Shown: piece by piece, positions 1 through 8,278 of the stretch
Position numbering within the stretch: the stretch's first letter is position 1
Layout of the letters: the number at the start of each line of letters is the position of its first letter
The notes under the pieces: generated by a model
What the model saw: only the letters and a program-made list of their open reading frames with translations
Database searches by the model: none
Told to the model about the DNA's origin: nothing
Translations under genes and position numbers: made by a program
Source: Nocardioides humilatus
Lineage (GTDB): Bacteria; Actinomycetota; Actinomycetes; Propionibacteriales; Nocardioidaceae
DNA: 64,000 nucleotides
Reading direction: 5' to 3'
Assembly (NCBI RefSeq): GCF_008373755.1
Contig: NZ_VUJV01000002.1
Span: 1-64,000 of the forward strand

Positions 1-105
1 ATGTCGTGAACCCAGACACCCTAGGCTCCACCATTTTGAATTGCGCGAGCGCGTCGCGGACGGCGCTCGCCGTCCAAGCCGCCGCCGAACCGGCAGAATC
101 GCGAC

Positions 106-885
106 GTGACGTCGACGGACGAGGATCTCGGGCAGGTTCCGGCGGAGGGTGACCCAGCGCGAGAGCGGGGGCCCAGGCTCGCGCCGCGCATCGCGGCGTG
201 GGTGCTGATCGTCTCGTGGGTGTCGAGCGCGTTCGCGGTGGTGGCGTTCGGTGAGCGGGAGTCGTCGGTCGACGACCTGATGGCTGCGATCGCCGGCGGT
301 GAGGTCACCGAGGTGACGGTCGCCGGCGGGCTCGAGGACCACTGGCGGGGGTCGGCACCGATCCAACTGCGCTGGCGCGAACACGGCATCCGCTACGTCG
401 CCGAGGCGATCCAGGTCCGGGGGCCGAAGGCGCACCACCGTCCGACGAGCAGCGGGGGCTGGGTCGAGGTCCGGAGCGACCAGCGGCCGCGCTTCCGTGG
501 AGAGGTCGAGGACTTCCTCACTCGCGGCGGCGGCGAGATCGACATCGACCGCAGCGAGGACTGGCACCGCTCCGGGCACTTCACCGGCTCGTGGGGCTGG
601 GAGATCCCCGAATGGCTCTCCGGCTGGGGTCTCCTCAACTGGGTCCTGACACTCGTCGTATTGGTCAGCGGCGCTCAGCCGTGGCGCGCCACGCGCTGGG
701 CGTGGTTCTGGTTGATCGGCGCGGGCTGGATGATCGTCGCCCCGCTCTACCTGCTGATCGGTGGCCCGACCGGCCTGGCGCGGCCGGTGGCTCCGAGCAA
801 CCGGTTGACCGGCGGCTGGGCGTTCCTCATCAGCCTGCTGGTCGGCAGCGTGGCCCAGACGATCGCTATCAACACCTTTCATTGA
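106..885 (+). CDS. Membrane protein of unknown function
   Basis: A 259-residue protein starting at GTG 106. There is a hydrophobic segment near residues 27-48, then a polar, Trp- and Arg-rich region of about 120 residues that is probably outside the membrane, then three further hydrophobic stretches (about 178-192, 200-222 and 235-252). I recognise no family and no catalytic motif. Its stop codon lies inside the 17-bp palindrome that precedes the sulfotransferase gene, so the two genes are probably read from different promoters. Function unknown; only the membrane location is inferred. Confidence 0.6.
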   Translation: MTSTDEDLGQVPAEGDPARERGPRLAPRIAAWVLIVSWVSSAFAVVAFGERESSVDDLMAAIAGGEVTEVTVAGGLEDHWRGSAPIQLRWREHGIRYVAEAIQVRGPKAHHRPTSSGGWVEVRSDQRPRFRGEVEDFLTRGGGEIDIDRSEDWHRSGHFTGSWGWEIPEWLSGWGLLNWVLTLVVLVSGAQPWRATRWAWFWLIGAGWMIVAPLYLLIGGPTGLARPVAPSNRLTGGWAFLISLLVGSVAQTIAINTFH

Positions 886-896
886 CAATGTCAATG
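880..896. promoter_or_regulatory. 17-bp perfect palindrome, candidate operator
   Basis: Arms CATTGACA and TGTCAATG meet around one central A. The site covers the stop codon of the upstream gene and ends just before the sulfotransferase start. TTGACA/TGTCAA dyads of this size are typical operators of TetR and MarR dimers. The MarR gene at 4455, at the end of the same gene run, is the obvious candidate ligand, which is inference. Confidence 0.45.
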
Positions 897-906
897 ATTG
901 CCGGGC

Positions 907-2064
907 ATGCTGCGCAGCATGGCTAGAGGCAGGTTCTACTTCGACTGGGACAACTACCAGACGATGGTGGGGCTGCTGGCGCGCAACCGTGACTCCCAGC
1001 GCGGGCGCCGTACCTACCGCGCTTTCAAGTACGGCGTCCCGCTCGTCGCAGGCGTCCATGCCGCCTGCTTCGCACTCGACCCGGTGGTCAGCGCGAAGCT
1101 GCGACGTACGGAGGTGAGGCGGCCGGTCTTCTCGATCGGCCACGCGCGGAGCGGGACGACGTACCAACACCGCCTGATGACCGCGGACCCGCAGTTCAGC
1201 TACCTGCTGATGTGGGAGATGTTCTTCCCCTCGCTCATCGAGAAGCGCGCGCTCCGACTGCTCCTCGCGGCCGACACCCGGCTCGGCGGACGCTTCCAGC
1301 GCAAGGTCAAGGAGATGGAGGAGCAGGCGCTCGCGGAGACCAACGACATGCACCAGACGGGCCTGTTCGCGGCGGAGGAGGACGAGTTCCTGCTGACCTC
1401 GTCGCTCGCCTCGGGCTTCTGGATGGTGCTCTTCCCCTACGTCGGCACCCTCGACTTCCACGCGATCGACCGCTGGCCGCAGGAGAAGCGGCGGCGGGCG
1501 ATGGAGTTCTACCGGGAGTGCGTGCGCCGGCAGCTCGCGCTCAACGACAAGCCGCTCCACCTCAGCAAGAACGCCAACTTCGCCGGTCGGATGGAGACGC
1601 TCATCCAGACGTTCCCCGACGCGCGGATCATCATCCCGATCCGCAACCCGCAGCAGACGATCCCGAGTCTGTTGAAGATGATGCAGACGGCCTGGCGCCA
1701 GCAGGGTCACGACGAGGAGCTGATCCAGGGCTCCCTCCGGGTGCTCGCCGAGCAGTCCTACGAGACCTACCGCCACCCGTTCGAGGTGCTGGCGGCCCAC
1801 CCGGAGGTCCGCGCGACGGTGCTGGACTATCGCGACCTCGTCGCGGATCCGGGGGCCGCGATGCGCAAGGTCTACGACGACCTCGACCTCGATCTGACCC
1901 CCGAGGCGGTCGCGACCTTCGACGCCGCGGGCAAGCGCGGCGCCCACGAGACGAGTCACCGCTACAGCCTCGAGGAGTTCGGCCTCGAGAGCGGAGAGAT
2001 CCACGACCGCCTCGCCGACCTGTTCGACCACTACCGCTGGGACACCGAAGGAGCCGACGCCTGA
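907..2064 (+). CDS. Sulfotransferase family protein
   Basis: A 385-residue cytosolic protein likely to transfer the sulfuryl group of PAPS to an unknown acceptor. The 5'-phosphosulfate loop is visible as GHARSGTTY at about residues 78-86, close to the GxxRSGTT form of the Sulfotransfer_3-like families, and the 3'-phosphate region as PIRNPQQTIPS near residue 240. Three starts are possible: TTG 898, ATG 907 and ATG 919. None has a good ribosome site; 907 is a compromise. The stop overlaps the next start (TGATG), so it is translationally coupled to the DUF1214-like gene. This pairing is also seen in mycobacteria (recalled). The substrate cannot be told from sequence. Confidence 0.75.
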   Translation: MLRSMARGRFYFDWDNYQTMVGLLARNRDSQRGRRTYRAFKYGVPLVAGVHAACFALDPVVSAKLRRTEVRRPVFSIGHARSGTTYQHRLMTADPQFSYLLMWEMFFPSLIEKRALRLLLAADTRLGGRFQRKVKEMEEQALAETNDMHQTGLFAAEEDEFLLTSSLASGFWMVLFPYVGTLDFHAIDRWPQEKRRRAMEFYRECVRRQLALNDKPLHLSKNANFAGRMETLIQTFPDARIIIPIRNPQQTIPSLLKMMQTAWRQQGHDEELIQGSLRVLAEQSYETYRHPFEVLAAHPEVRATVLDYRDLVADPGAAMRKVYDDLDLDLTPEAVATFDAAGKRGAHETSHRYSLEEFGLESGEIHDRLADLFDHYRWDTEGADA

Positions 2065-3401
2065 TGAGTGATCAGAGCCCCGTCGACCAGAGCCCCGTCG
2101 ACCAGAGCAAGGCCGACCTCCGCGCTGCGTGGGACGACCTGATCGCGCACCTGCAGGCGGCGCGCGACGCCGTCGACACCCCGGAGCTGCACGCGCCGCC
2201 GGCGACCGTACGCGGACTGGCCGAGGGCTACCGCTACCTGGTCGGCTTCGCCTTCAGCGCGTTTGAGCGCGCGTTTGCGGAGGACCCGGACCGGCCGACC
2301 TTCCGGCGCGCGATCCAGCCGATGGACAAGGCGACCATCGACAACGCCGACGCGCTCTACCTGTCCGCGCCGGTAGACGGCAGCCGGAGCTATCGGATCA
2401 CCGGTCGCTTCGCGGGGCAGGCGCCGCAGTACCTCATCGTCGAGGCGCACGACTCCTACGCCGGCGACAGCGGCTCGATCATGGAGCTGATGCCGGGCGG
2501 CCGCACGATCACCGGAGTGCTGGACACCGCCGACCTCGAGGTCGACGACGACCGTTTCGAGATCCTGGTGGCGCCCGAGCGACCCGACGGCCACCTGGGC
2601 AACTTCCTCTGCTCGCGCGAGCTGCGCGAGGACGGCACCGAGGTGATCAGCACCTACGTGATCGTGCGCGTGCTCTTCCACGACTGGGAGCACGAGGTCG
2701 CGCCCGAGCTGACGATCACCGCGCTCGACCCCGCGACAGCCGCACCCGACCCGCTCGATCCTGCGGCGGCGAGCGCGCGGCTGCGGCGGGCCGGGGTGAT
2801 CGCCGAGAACCAGATGAAGTTCTGGACCCAGTTCTACGACTTCGTCCTCGGTGCCTACGGCGAGGGCAACCCGGACGCGCCGGCGTACCAACCGCGCAAC
2901 GACCTCAACGCGCCGACCAACGCCCAGCTGTCGACCGGTGGCGGCCAGAGCACCAACGTCTACTCCGGTGGCCTCTTCGTGCTCGACCCCGATGAGGCGC
3001 TGATCATCGAGATGACCACGCCCGTTACCCCCGACTACCAGGGCATGCACCTGTCCAACCTGTGGGGCGAGTCGCTCGACTACGCCCACCACGTCGTCAG
3101 CCTCAACGGCTTCCAGGAGGAGCGCGACGCTGACGGTGTGACGCGTTTCGTCGTCGCGCACAACGACCCCGGAGTCCCCAACTGGCTCGACACGACCGGC
3201 CAACGGGAAGGGTTCGTCACCTTCCGCTGGACCTATCACCAGTCGCCAGAGCAGATGCCCGTGCACAAGGCGACGAAGGTCCGCCTCGAGGAGGTGCGCA
3301 AGCATCTGCCGGACAGCACCCGCTGGGTCACGTCGGAGGAGCGCGCCGCGCAGGTCGCCATCCGTCGTGAGCACGTGCAGCGGCGCTACCGCCAGCACTA
3401 G
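2064..3401 (+). CDS. DUF1214-like protein
   Basis: A 445-residue soluble protein starting at ATG 2064, which overlaps the stop of the sulfotransferase gene by one base. It begins with a small tandem duplication (SPVDQ twice), a sign of recent slippage. The C-terminal part (YSGGLFVLDPDEALIIEMTTP, a Trp-rich segment and RWTYHQSPEQMP) resembles DUF1214 proteins. No enzymatic motif is known for the family. Tight coupling with the sulfotransferase suggests they act in the same pathway. The name rests on overall resemblance, so it is moderately sure. Confidence 0.6.
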   Translation: MSDQSPVDQSPVDQSKADLRAAWDDLIAHLQAARDAVDTPELHAPPATVRGLAEGYRYLVGFAFSAFERAFAEDPDRPTFRRAIQPMDKATIDNADALYLSAPVDGSRSYRITGRFAGQAPQYLIVEAHDSYAGDSGSIMELMPGGRTITGVLDTADLEVDDDRFEILVAPERPDGHLGNFLCSRELREDGTEVISTYVIVRVLFHDWEHEVAPELTITALDPATAAPDPLDPAAASARLRRAGVIAENQMKFWTQFYDFVLGAYGEGNPDAPAYQPRNDLNAPTNAQLSTGGGQSTNVYSGGLFVLDPDEALIIEMTTPVTPDYQGMHLSNLWGESLDYAHHVVSLNGFQEERDADGVTRFVVAHNDPGVPNWLDTTGQREGFVTFRWTYHQSPEQMPVHKATKVRLEEVRKHLPDSTRWVTSEERAAQVAIRREHVQRRYRQH

Positions 3402-3415
3402 GAGGACGGAGCACC

Positions 3416-4444
3416 GTGGACGTCATCGCCACCTGGCCCGGACAGTCGGCACTCGCCGACGTCGGGGCGTTCGCCGCGCGCGTCGAACGGCTCGGCTTCG
3501 ACGTATTGCACGTGCCCGAGACGATCCACGACCCGTTCATGGCCGCGGTGCTCGCCCTCACGCACACCTCGCGCCTGGTGGTCCGCACGAGCATGGTGGT
3601 CGCGTTTCCGCGCAGCCCGATGCTGACGGCGTACGCCGCCTGGGACCTCGCGCGCCTCTCCGGGGGGCGCTTCCAGCTCGGCATGGCGTCGCAGGTGCGC
3701 GGCAACATCGTCGGCCGCTACGGCACCCCGTGGACCGAACCGGTCACGCGGCTGTCCGACTACATCGGTGCGGTGCGCGCGATCTTCCACAGCTTCCAGA
3801 CCGGCGACGAGCTCGCCTACGCCAGCGACAACTACACGTTCGACCGGCTCCAGCCCTACTTCAACCCCGGCCCCAACGACGTGCCGCCGCCAGCGATCTG
3901 GATGGGCGGCGTCAACCACGGCATGTGCGCACTCGCGGGGGAGGTGGCCGACGGCTTCGTCTGCCACCCGACCAACTCGCACCCGCGGGTGATCGACGCC
4001 CTGATCCGACCGGCGATCGCCGAAGGCATCGACCGCGGCGGGCGCGACGACGGCGGCCCGACAATGGTCGCCGGGCCGCAGCCGATCGTCGCGGCCGACG
4101 ACGATGGTCTGCGGGCGGCGCGCGAGGCCCGCCGCGCCGAGCTGGGGTTCCTCTACAGCACGCCGGCCTACCGCCCCCAGCTCGAGCTCTTCGGCCTCGC
4201 GGCGATCAGCGACGCGCTGGGCGCCATGGCCAAGGCCTCAGCCTGGGACGGTCTCGCGGACCTGATGACCGACGAGGTCATCGCGACCCTGGTGCCGCAG
4301 GGCACCTACGACCAGATCCCCGATGTGCTCCACGAGTGGTATGCCGGCGCGTGCTCCGGTCTCGTCCTGACCCTCCCGGACCCGCCCGATGACGGCGCCT
4401 ACGCCGAGGTCGTCGCTCGGTGCCGGCGCATCCCGACCTCCTAG
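3416..4444 (+). CDS. LLM-class F420-dependent oxidoreductase
   Basis: A 342-residue luciferase-like TIM-barrel oxidoreductase, probably using coenzyme F420. The start is GTG 3416 behind a strong ribosome site (AGGAGG, 8 nt away). Visible family features are the N-terminal DVIATWPGQ strand, the LTHTSRLVVRTSMVVAFPRSP barrel region, LSGGRFQLGMASQ and the late PPPAIWMGGVNHGMC segment. It looks closest to the actinobacterial TIGR03617-type subfamily. It lies 14 bp after the DUF1214-like gene on the same strand, so it is probably in the same transcript. Substrate unknown. Confidence 0.8.
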   Translation: MDVIATWPGQSALADVGAFAARVERLGFDVLHVPETIHDPFMAAVLALTHTSRLVVRTSMVVAFPRSPMLTAYAAWDLARLSGGRFQLGMASQVRGNIVGRYGTPWTEPVTRLSDYIGAVRAIFHSFQTGDELAYASDNYTFDRLQPYFNPGPNDVPPPAIWMGGVNHGMCALAGEVADGFVCHPTNSHPRVIDALIRPAIAEGIDRGGRDDGGPTMVAGPQPIVAADDDGLRAAREARRAELGFLYSTPAYRPQLELFGLAAISDALGAMAKASAWDGLADLMTDEVIATLVPQGTYDQIPDVLHEWYAGACSGLVLTLPDPPDDGAYAEVVARCRRIPTS

Positions 4445-4454
4445 GATCTGGCGC

Positions 4455-4925
4455 GTGGAGGACCAGGACCGGGACACGAGCATCGAGTCGGTCCAGCGCA
4501 CCCTGGCCCTGCTGATGCGCACGAGCGGCGCGCGCGCCACCTTCGCGCGCCAGGCCGCGGTCGGTGGGGTCGACCTGAAGCAGCCCGCCTACGTGCTGCT
4601 CCGGACGTTGGTCGAGTCCGGTCCGGTGCCGACCGGTGAGCTCGCCCGACGGGCCCACATGGACGTTGGCATGGCCACCCGTCAGGTGAGCGCGCTGGTC
4701 GACGACGGCCTCGCGACCCGCACGCCCGCGCCGGACGACGGGCGGGTGACCCTGGTGGCGCCGACTGCCGAGGGACGCGACGCGGCCTCCGCCCTGATGG
4801 CGGTGCGTTCGCGCCACCTCCGCGCGGCCCTCTCCGACTGGTCCGAGGACGACCTGCAGACCCTCGACCGACTGCTGTCGCAGTTCCTCACCGACACGTT
4901 CAGCACGCCGTTCGAGCCGGAGTAG
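4455..4925 (+). CDS. MarR family transcriptional regulator
   Basis: A 156-residue winged-helix repressor. The recognition region reads TGELARRAHMDVGMATRQVSALVDDGLATR, followed by the MarR wing with the conserved DDGRVTLV. The likely start is GTG 4455; an ATG at 4389 in the same frame would overlap the LLM gene by 56 bp and is less likely. It closes the cluster that starts at 907 and is followed by a strong hairpin. It probably controls this cluster, possibly through the palindrome at 880-896; that link is inference. Confidence 0.85.
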   Translation: MEDQDRDTSIESVQRTLALLMRTSGARATFARQAAVGGVDLKQPAYVLLRTLVESGPVPTGELARRAHMDVGMATRQVSALVDDGLATRTPAPDDGRVTLVAPTAEGRDAASALMAVRSRHLRAALSDWSEDDLQTLDRLLSQFLTDTFSTPFEPE

Positions 4926-4946
4926 TCGGCGGTAGTACGAGAAATG

Positions 4947-4981
4947 CACGAAGCCCGGGTCCAGGGGACCCGGGCTTCGTG
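4947..4981. terminator. Bidirectional hairpin terminator
   Basis: A 16-bp perfect stem (arms 4947-4962 and 4966-4981) with a 3-nt loop sits between the converging MarR gene and RTX-type gene. It can end transcription from both sides. There is no long T-run, as is usual in high-GC actinobacteria. Confidence 0.75.
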
Positions 4982-5002
4982 GTGAAACGTGGAGCGCGTG
5001 GC

Positions 5003-5608
5003 TCAGCCGTGCGAGACGCGGTCGCCGCCGCCGCCACCGACGATGCGGTCGGCACCGGGGCCGCCGCGGAGCCAGTCGTGGCCGGCACCGCCGTAGATGC
5101 GGTCGTTGCCCTTGGCGCCGTTGACGAAGTCAGCGCCGTCGCCACCGTAGGTGACGTCGTTGCCGGCGTCGGTCAGGACCCAGAGGCGGAAGCGCGCGGG
5201 AAGCGTGCGGCCGTCGGTGAAGTCGTTGCCGAGGCGGGGCCAGACCTGGATGTACATCTTCTGCTTGTTGAAGCGCGGCGGGACCTTGCAGACCGCCGAG
5301 AGGCCGACCTTGACCTTCTCGCGCGTGCAGCGGTCGGGCAGGCTCTTGAAGCGACCGGTGCGAGTGTCGCGGAAGCGGATCGCGTGCTGCGACTCCACCC
5401 ACTTCACGGTCAGGTGCTGGCTGTGCTTGCCGGAGATGTAGACCGGGCCGAACTTGGAGTAGCGGATGATGGCGCTACCGCCCATGTCGGAAACTCCGGC
5501 GTCGCCCGGGCCGAGCATCAGCGGCGGGTGGTCGGCGGCCGCGGGGCTCACAGCCACCGTCACGGCCGCGACAAGGGCGACGAAGAACGTGGTGATGTTG
5601 CGAATCAA
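5003..5608 (-). CDS. Secreted protein with RTX-type calcium repeats
   Basis: A 201-residue exported protein. The start is TTG at 5608, chosen because AGGAGGGG lies 6 nt upstream. Residues 1-25 form a signal peptide ending AAA-DHPP. The middle is a basic, beta-rich region with two Cys (DRCTREK and AVCKVPP). The last 50 residues carry hemolysin-type repeats (YGGDGAD, NGAKGND, YGGAGHD, RGGPGAD, VGGGGGD), which bind calcium and fold outside the cell. It is far shorter than RTX toxins and has no catalytic domain that I recognise; a surface or matrix protein is possible. No type I export genes are nearby. Confidence 0.8.
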   Translation of the reverse strand: MIRNITTFFVALVAAVTVAVSPAAADHPPLMLGPGDAGVSDMGGSAIIRYSKFGPVYISGKHSQHLTVKWVESQHAIRFRDTRTGRFKSLPDRCTREKVKVGLSAVCKVPPRFNKQKMYIQVWPRLGNDFTDGRTLPARFRLWVLTDAGNDVTYGGDGADFVNGAKGNDRIYGGAGHDWLRGGPGADRIVGGGGGDRVSHG

Positions 5609-5764
5609 AACGGACCCCTCCTATCGGGATTCCAAAGACCATAAGCGGAAATTCCCGGAGCGCGAATTTCGCGGGTGAGATCCAGGTCACACGACCTAGA
5701 CCGCTCGGGGGCCCCGGGGGACCGCCGAGGCAGAGAATGGGGTAGGTCGTGGCAGACTCAGCCC

Positions 5765-6718
5765 GTGACTTCTGGGGTGCGCTGGCTGGTGCCGTTGGTG
5801 GCCCTCCTGGCGACAGGTTGCAGCGACCCCGCGAAGCCGGTCTTCCCGCAGGATCCGCCCACCCAGACCCTCGCCACCGACTACGACGCCGGGCTCGAGC
5901 CGTCGGCCGCGGTCCTCGCTCTCGTGCCCCAGGCCGCCACCACGCTGGAGGTCACCGACTTCGACGAGCTGCGGCTGACCTTGGGCTTCGGTGCGCTCGA
6001 CCGCAGCTCGCCGGAGGCGGACCGTGCGGCGTTCTGGCGCGCGGTCACCACAGCCGCGACGCTTTCGGACGGCATGCTCCGGCCGTTCGCCGACCAGCTC
6101 GCTGCCTACGACTTCGGTGAGGACGACGTCGCCTGGGAGGCGTCCTACGGCGACGGGGCTGACGGGTGGGTGATCGCCTTGCACGACGACGTCCCGCTGG
6201 CCCAGGTCCAGAAGGCGATCGACGACGGCGTCGGTCCGCTCGCCGGCGCTGAGCTCGACACCGACAGCTACCTCCTCACCTCGACGACCTCGCCCGACGG
6301 CGAGGAGAGCTGGGGAGCGCTGCCCGAAGTGGTCCAGCTCGTCGGGCAGTCGGCCAACGCGACGTACGTCGACCGCGCCTGCCTCGACTTCGACACCGTC
6401 TTCGGTGCGGGCATGGAGGCCCAGCTCGCCGCCGGGCCGCGGCTGGCCTTCGACGCCCTCGACCCGCTGACCGGCTTCTCGGTCGCGCTCGGCGCCGACC
6501 TGGCGACCGTGCGGCTGGGGGAGGCGCGCAGCGACGCCTTCGACCGACTGCGTATCGCCGACGTGATGCCGGCGATCAAGCCCGAGTTCGGCGCGGGCTA
6601 CGCGCGCGGCGTCGCCGACCCCTCAACGGGTCGGATCGGCTACGACATCCAGGGGGCGCGGGCGGCCGTCGAGCTCATCGAGGACCGCCACCTGCCGTTC
6701 GCGGTCTGCGGCGACTGA
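5765..6718 (+). CDS. Lipoprotein of unknown function
   Basis: A 317-residue protein with an N-terminal signal and lipobox (LLATGC, Cys at about residue 19), so it is probably lipid-anchored outside the membrane. The start GTG 5765 puts the signal peptide at the N-terminus; an upstream in-frame start at 5675 would add 30 non-hydrophobic residues. The mature part is acidic with no cofactor motif I can name. A single Cys pair (ACLDFD and AVCGD) could form a disulfide. It stands alone between genes on the other strand. Function unknown. Confidence 0.65.
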   Translation: MTSGVRWLVPLVALLATGCSDPAKPVFPQDPPTQTLATDYDAGLEPSAAVLALVPQAATTLEVTDFDELRLTLGFGALDRSSPEADRAAFWRAVTTAATLSDGMLRPFADQLAAYDFGEDDVAWEASYGDGADGWVIALHDDVPLAQVQKAIDDGVGPLAGAELDTDSYLLTSTTSPDGEESWGALPEVVQLVGQSANATYVDRACLDFDTVFGAGMEAQLAAGPRLAFDALDPLTGFSVALGADLATVRLGEARSDAFDRLRIADVMPAIKPEFGAGYARGVADPSTGRIGYDIQGARAAVELIEDRHLPFAVCGD

Positions 6719-6728
6719 GCAGAGACCT

Positions 6729-6762
6729 CGGTTTCGAGGCTCGCTCCGCTCGCACCTCAACC
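6729..6762. repeat. Short REP-like palindromic element
   Basis: An imperfect inverted repeat with GGTTTCGAGG on the left and CACCTCAACC on the right around a CTCGCTCCGCTCG core. It sits between two converging genes and supplies the stop codon (TGA, 6757-6759 on the minus strand) of the MBL-fold hydrolase. It looks like a dispersed intergenic element; copy number cannot be judged from one window. Confidence 0.45.
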
Positions 6763-7548
6763 AGCGGTGTGAGCCAGGGCGTCGTACTGCGACTTGTCGT
6801 GCGCGCAGAACACGGTGACCTCGGCGGAGTGTGACGCGACGAGCTCGCGGAGCAGCTCGGTGTTGGCGCGCCGCTGCTTGTTGGACACGGCCATCAGCGT
6901 CTGGAACGCGGCGAGGCCGCGGTTGCAGCCGGCGGGCGTCTGCACCTGCTGGGCGTCGAAGAAGGAGTCACCGGCGTGCAGCAGCCAGTGGCCCTCGGCG
7001 TCACGGACGGCGACGCCCGCGTGGCCGCGGGTGTGGCCGATCAGCGGGATCAGCACCACGTCGTCGCCGAGCGCGGTCACCGACGAGAAGCCGAACCAGT
7101 TGTCGCCTGCCTCGCTGTGCGCGACCCAGGACGGACCGTGCGCCCACTGGGCGCCGACGTAGCGGGCCTTCTCCCGCATCGTCGGGTGCATCGCGGCGTC
7201 GAGCTCGGGCTGGTGGACGTGGATCCGCGCCTTCGGGAAGTCGGCGATGCCGCCCGCGTGGTCGAGGTCGAGGTGCGTGAGCGCGATGTCGGTGACGTCG
7301 TCGGCGGAGAAGCCGAGTGCCTTGACCTGCGCGACCGCCGTCTCGCCGGGGTCGAGTGCGGGCCGCACCATCAGCTGGAAGGGCTTGCCCAGCCGCTTCG
7401 GGTTCGCGATGTCGCCGGTGCCGAAGCCGGTGTCGACGAGGAAGAGGCCGTCGGCGCGCTCGACGAGCAGCACGTGGGCGACCATGGACGGAGTGATCGG
7501 CGGCCGCATGGTCGCGCAGTTGAGGTGGTGTACCCGCACGCCGCTCAT
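6757..7548 (-). CDS. MBL-fold metallo-hydrolase (AHL-lactonase-like)
   Basis: A 263-residue metallo-beta-lactamase-fold hydrolase. The metal motif is THLDLDHAGG at residues 91-100, where the second His of HxHxDH is Asp, a common variant in this group. A later LIGHTRGHAGV and GDSFFD supply the other metal ligands. The fold and order resemble N-acyl-homoserine-lactone lactonases, but most such proteins in actinobacteria have unknown substrates. The last codons and stop lie in a repeat element. It is 16 bp from the hydroxylase gene on the same strand and may be cotranscribed with it. Confidence 0.8.
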   Translation of the reverse strand: MSGVRVHHLNCATMRPPITPSMVAHVLLVERADGLFLVDTGFGTGDIANPKRLGKPFQLMVRPALDPGETAVAQVKALGFSADDVTDIALTHLDLDHAGGIADFPKARIHVHQPELDAAMHPTMREKARYVGAQWAHGPSWVAHSEAGDNWFGFSSVTALGDDVVLIPLIGHTRGHAGVAVRDAEGHWLLHAGDSFFDAQQVQTPAGCNRGLAAFQTLMAVSNKQRRANTELLRELVASHSAEVTVFCAHDKSQYDALAHTAG

Positions 7549-7564
7549 CCTGTCAGGTCGAGTG

Positions 7565-8278
7565 CTACTCCGGCAGACCGTGCAGGTTGCGCGCCGTGGG
7601 CGACGTCGCGACCGTGGCCGGGTCGGGGTAGGTGCCGAAGAGCCGGTCGGCGGTCGCCGCGGAGGTGACCGTGAACCAGTAGTGCTCGCTCTTGTAGTGG
7701 TGCAGGCGGTGGTTGCGCCACACGAGCCGGTACCACTTCGACTTCGGCCGGTAGTCGCTGTGCAGCAGGTAGTGGGTCCACTCGTAGGCCGAGAGCAGCA
7801 CCAGGTCGGCGACGAGCAGGGTGAAGGCGACCGACCAGGTCGGCGTCACCGCCCAGGCGATCAGGAACGCACCCGGCCCCAACGTCAGCTCGACCTGCCA
7901 CGGGATGAACACCAGCGGGATCGCCCGCGGGTCGCGGTGGTGGGCGCGGTGCTTGCGGGAGAGCAGTGGGTCGATCTTGATGCCGGCGATACGACGCGGC
8001 TTCCAGTGCAGGATGAAGACGTGGACCGACCACTCCACGAAGGGGAGCAGCGCGAGGAGCGCCAGGGGAAGCAGCAGCTCCCACCACTCGCCCGGTCCGG
8101 CCAGCACGCGCCCGACGATCGCGGCGCTCAGGTAGACGCTCAAGATGTACGGCGACGGGTGCCGCCAGAACTCCACGAACACCTCGCGCATCGACTGGCT
8201 GGAGCGCCGGTTGCCGGTGATTCGCGCTTCATCGCGGTTGACCTGCTCCAGCGCGAACGCCTCGACGTCGCTGCTCAT
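7565..8278 (-). CDS. Sterol desaturase / fatty acid hydroxylase family protein
   Basis: A 237-residue integral membrane di-iron oxygenase-like protein. It has about four hydrophobic segments and the histidine clusters of the superfamily: KHRAHH near residue 100, HYLLH near residue 163, and HRLHHYKSEH near residue 188, which bind two irons. The substrate is probably a lipid. The start ATG 8278 overlaps the stop of the upstream regulator by 4 bases, so the FadR-type regulator and hydroxylase form one unit. Longer upstream frames run into the regulator gene and are rejected. Confidence 0.8.
   Translation of the reverse strand: MSSDVEAFALEQVNRDEARITGNRRSSQSMREVFVEFWRHPSPYILSVYLSAAIVGRVLAGPGEWWELLLPLALLALLPFVEWSVHVFILHWKPRRIAGIKIDPLLSRKHRAHHRDPRAIPLVFIPWQVELTLGPGAFLIAWAVTPTWSVAFTLLVADLVLLSAYEWTHYLLHSDYRPKSKWYRLVWRNHRLHHYKSEHYWFTVTSAATADRLFGTYPDPATVATSPTARNLHGLPE

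Noticed and set aside
2031-3398. 455-codon minus-strand frame opposite the DUF1214-like gene
   Set aside because: Composition is Val/Arg/Gly-rich shadow translation without motifs; the plus-strand gene is coupled to its neighbour.
5003-5608. RTX toxin
   Set aside because: The protein is only 201 residues with a short repeat block, a standard signal peptide and no catalytic or pore-forming domain.
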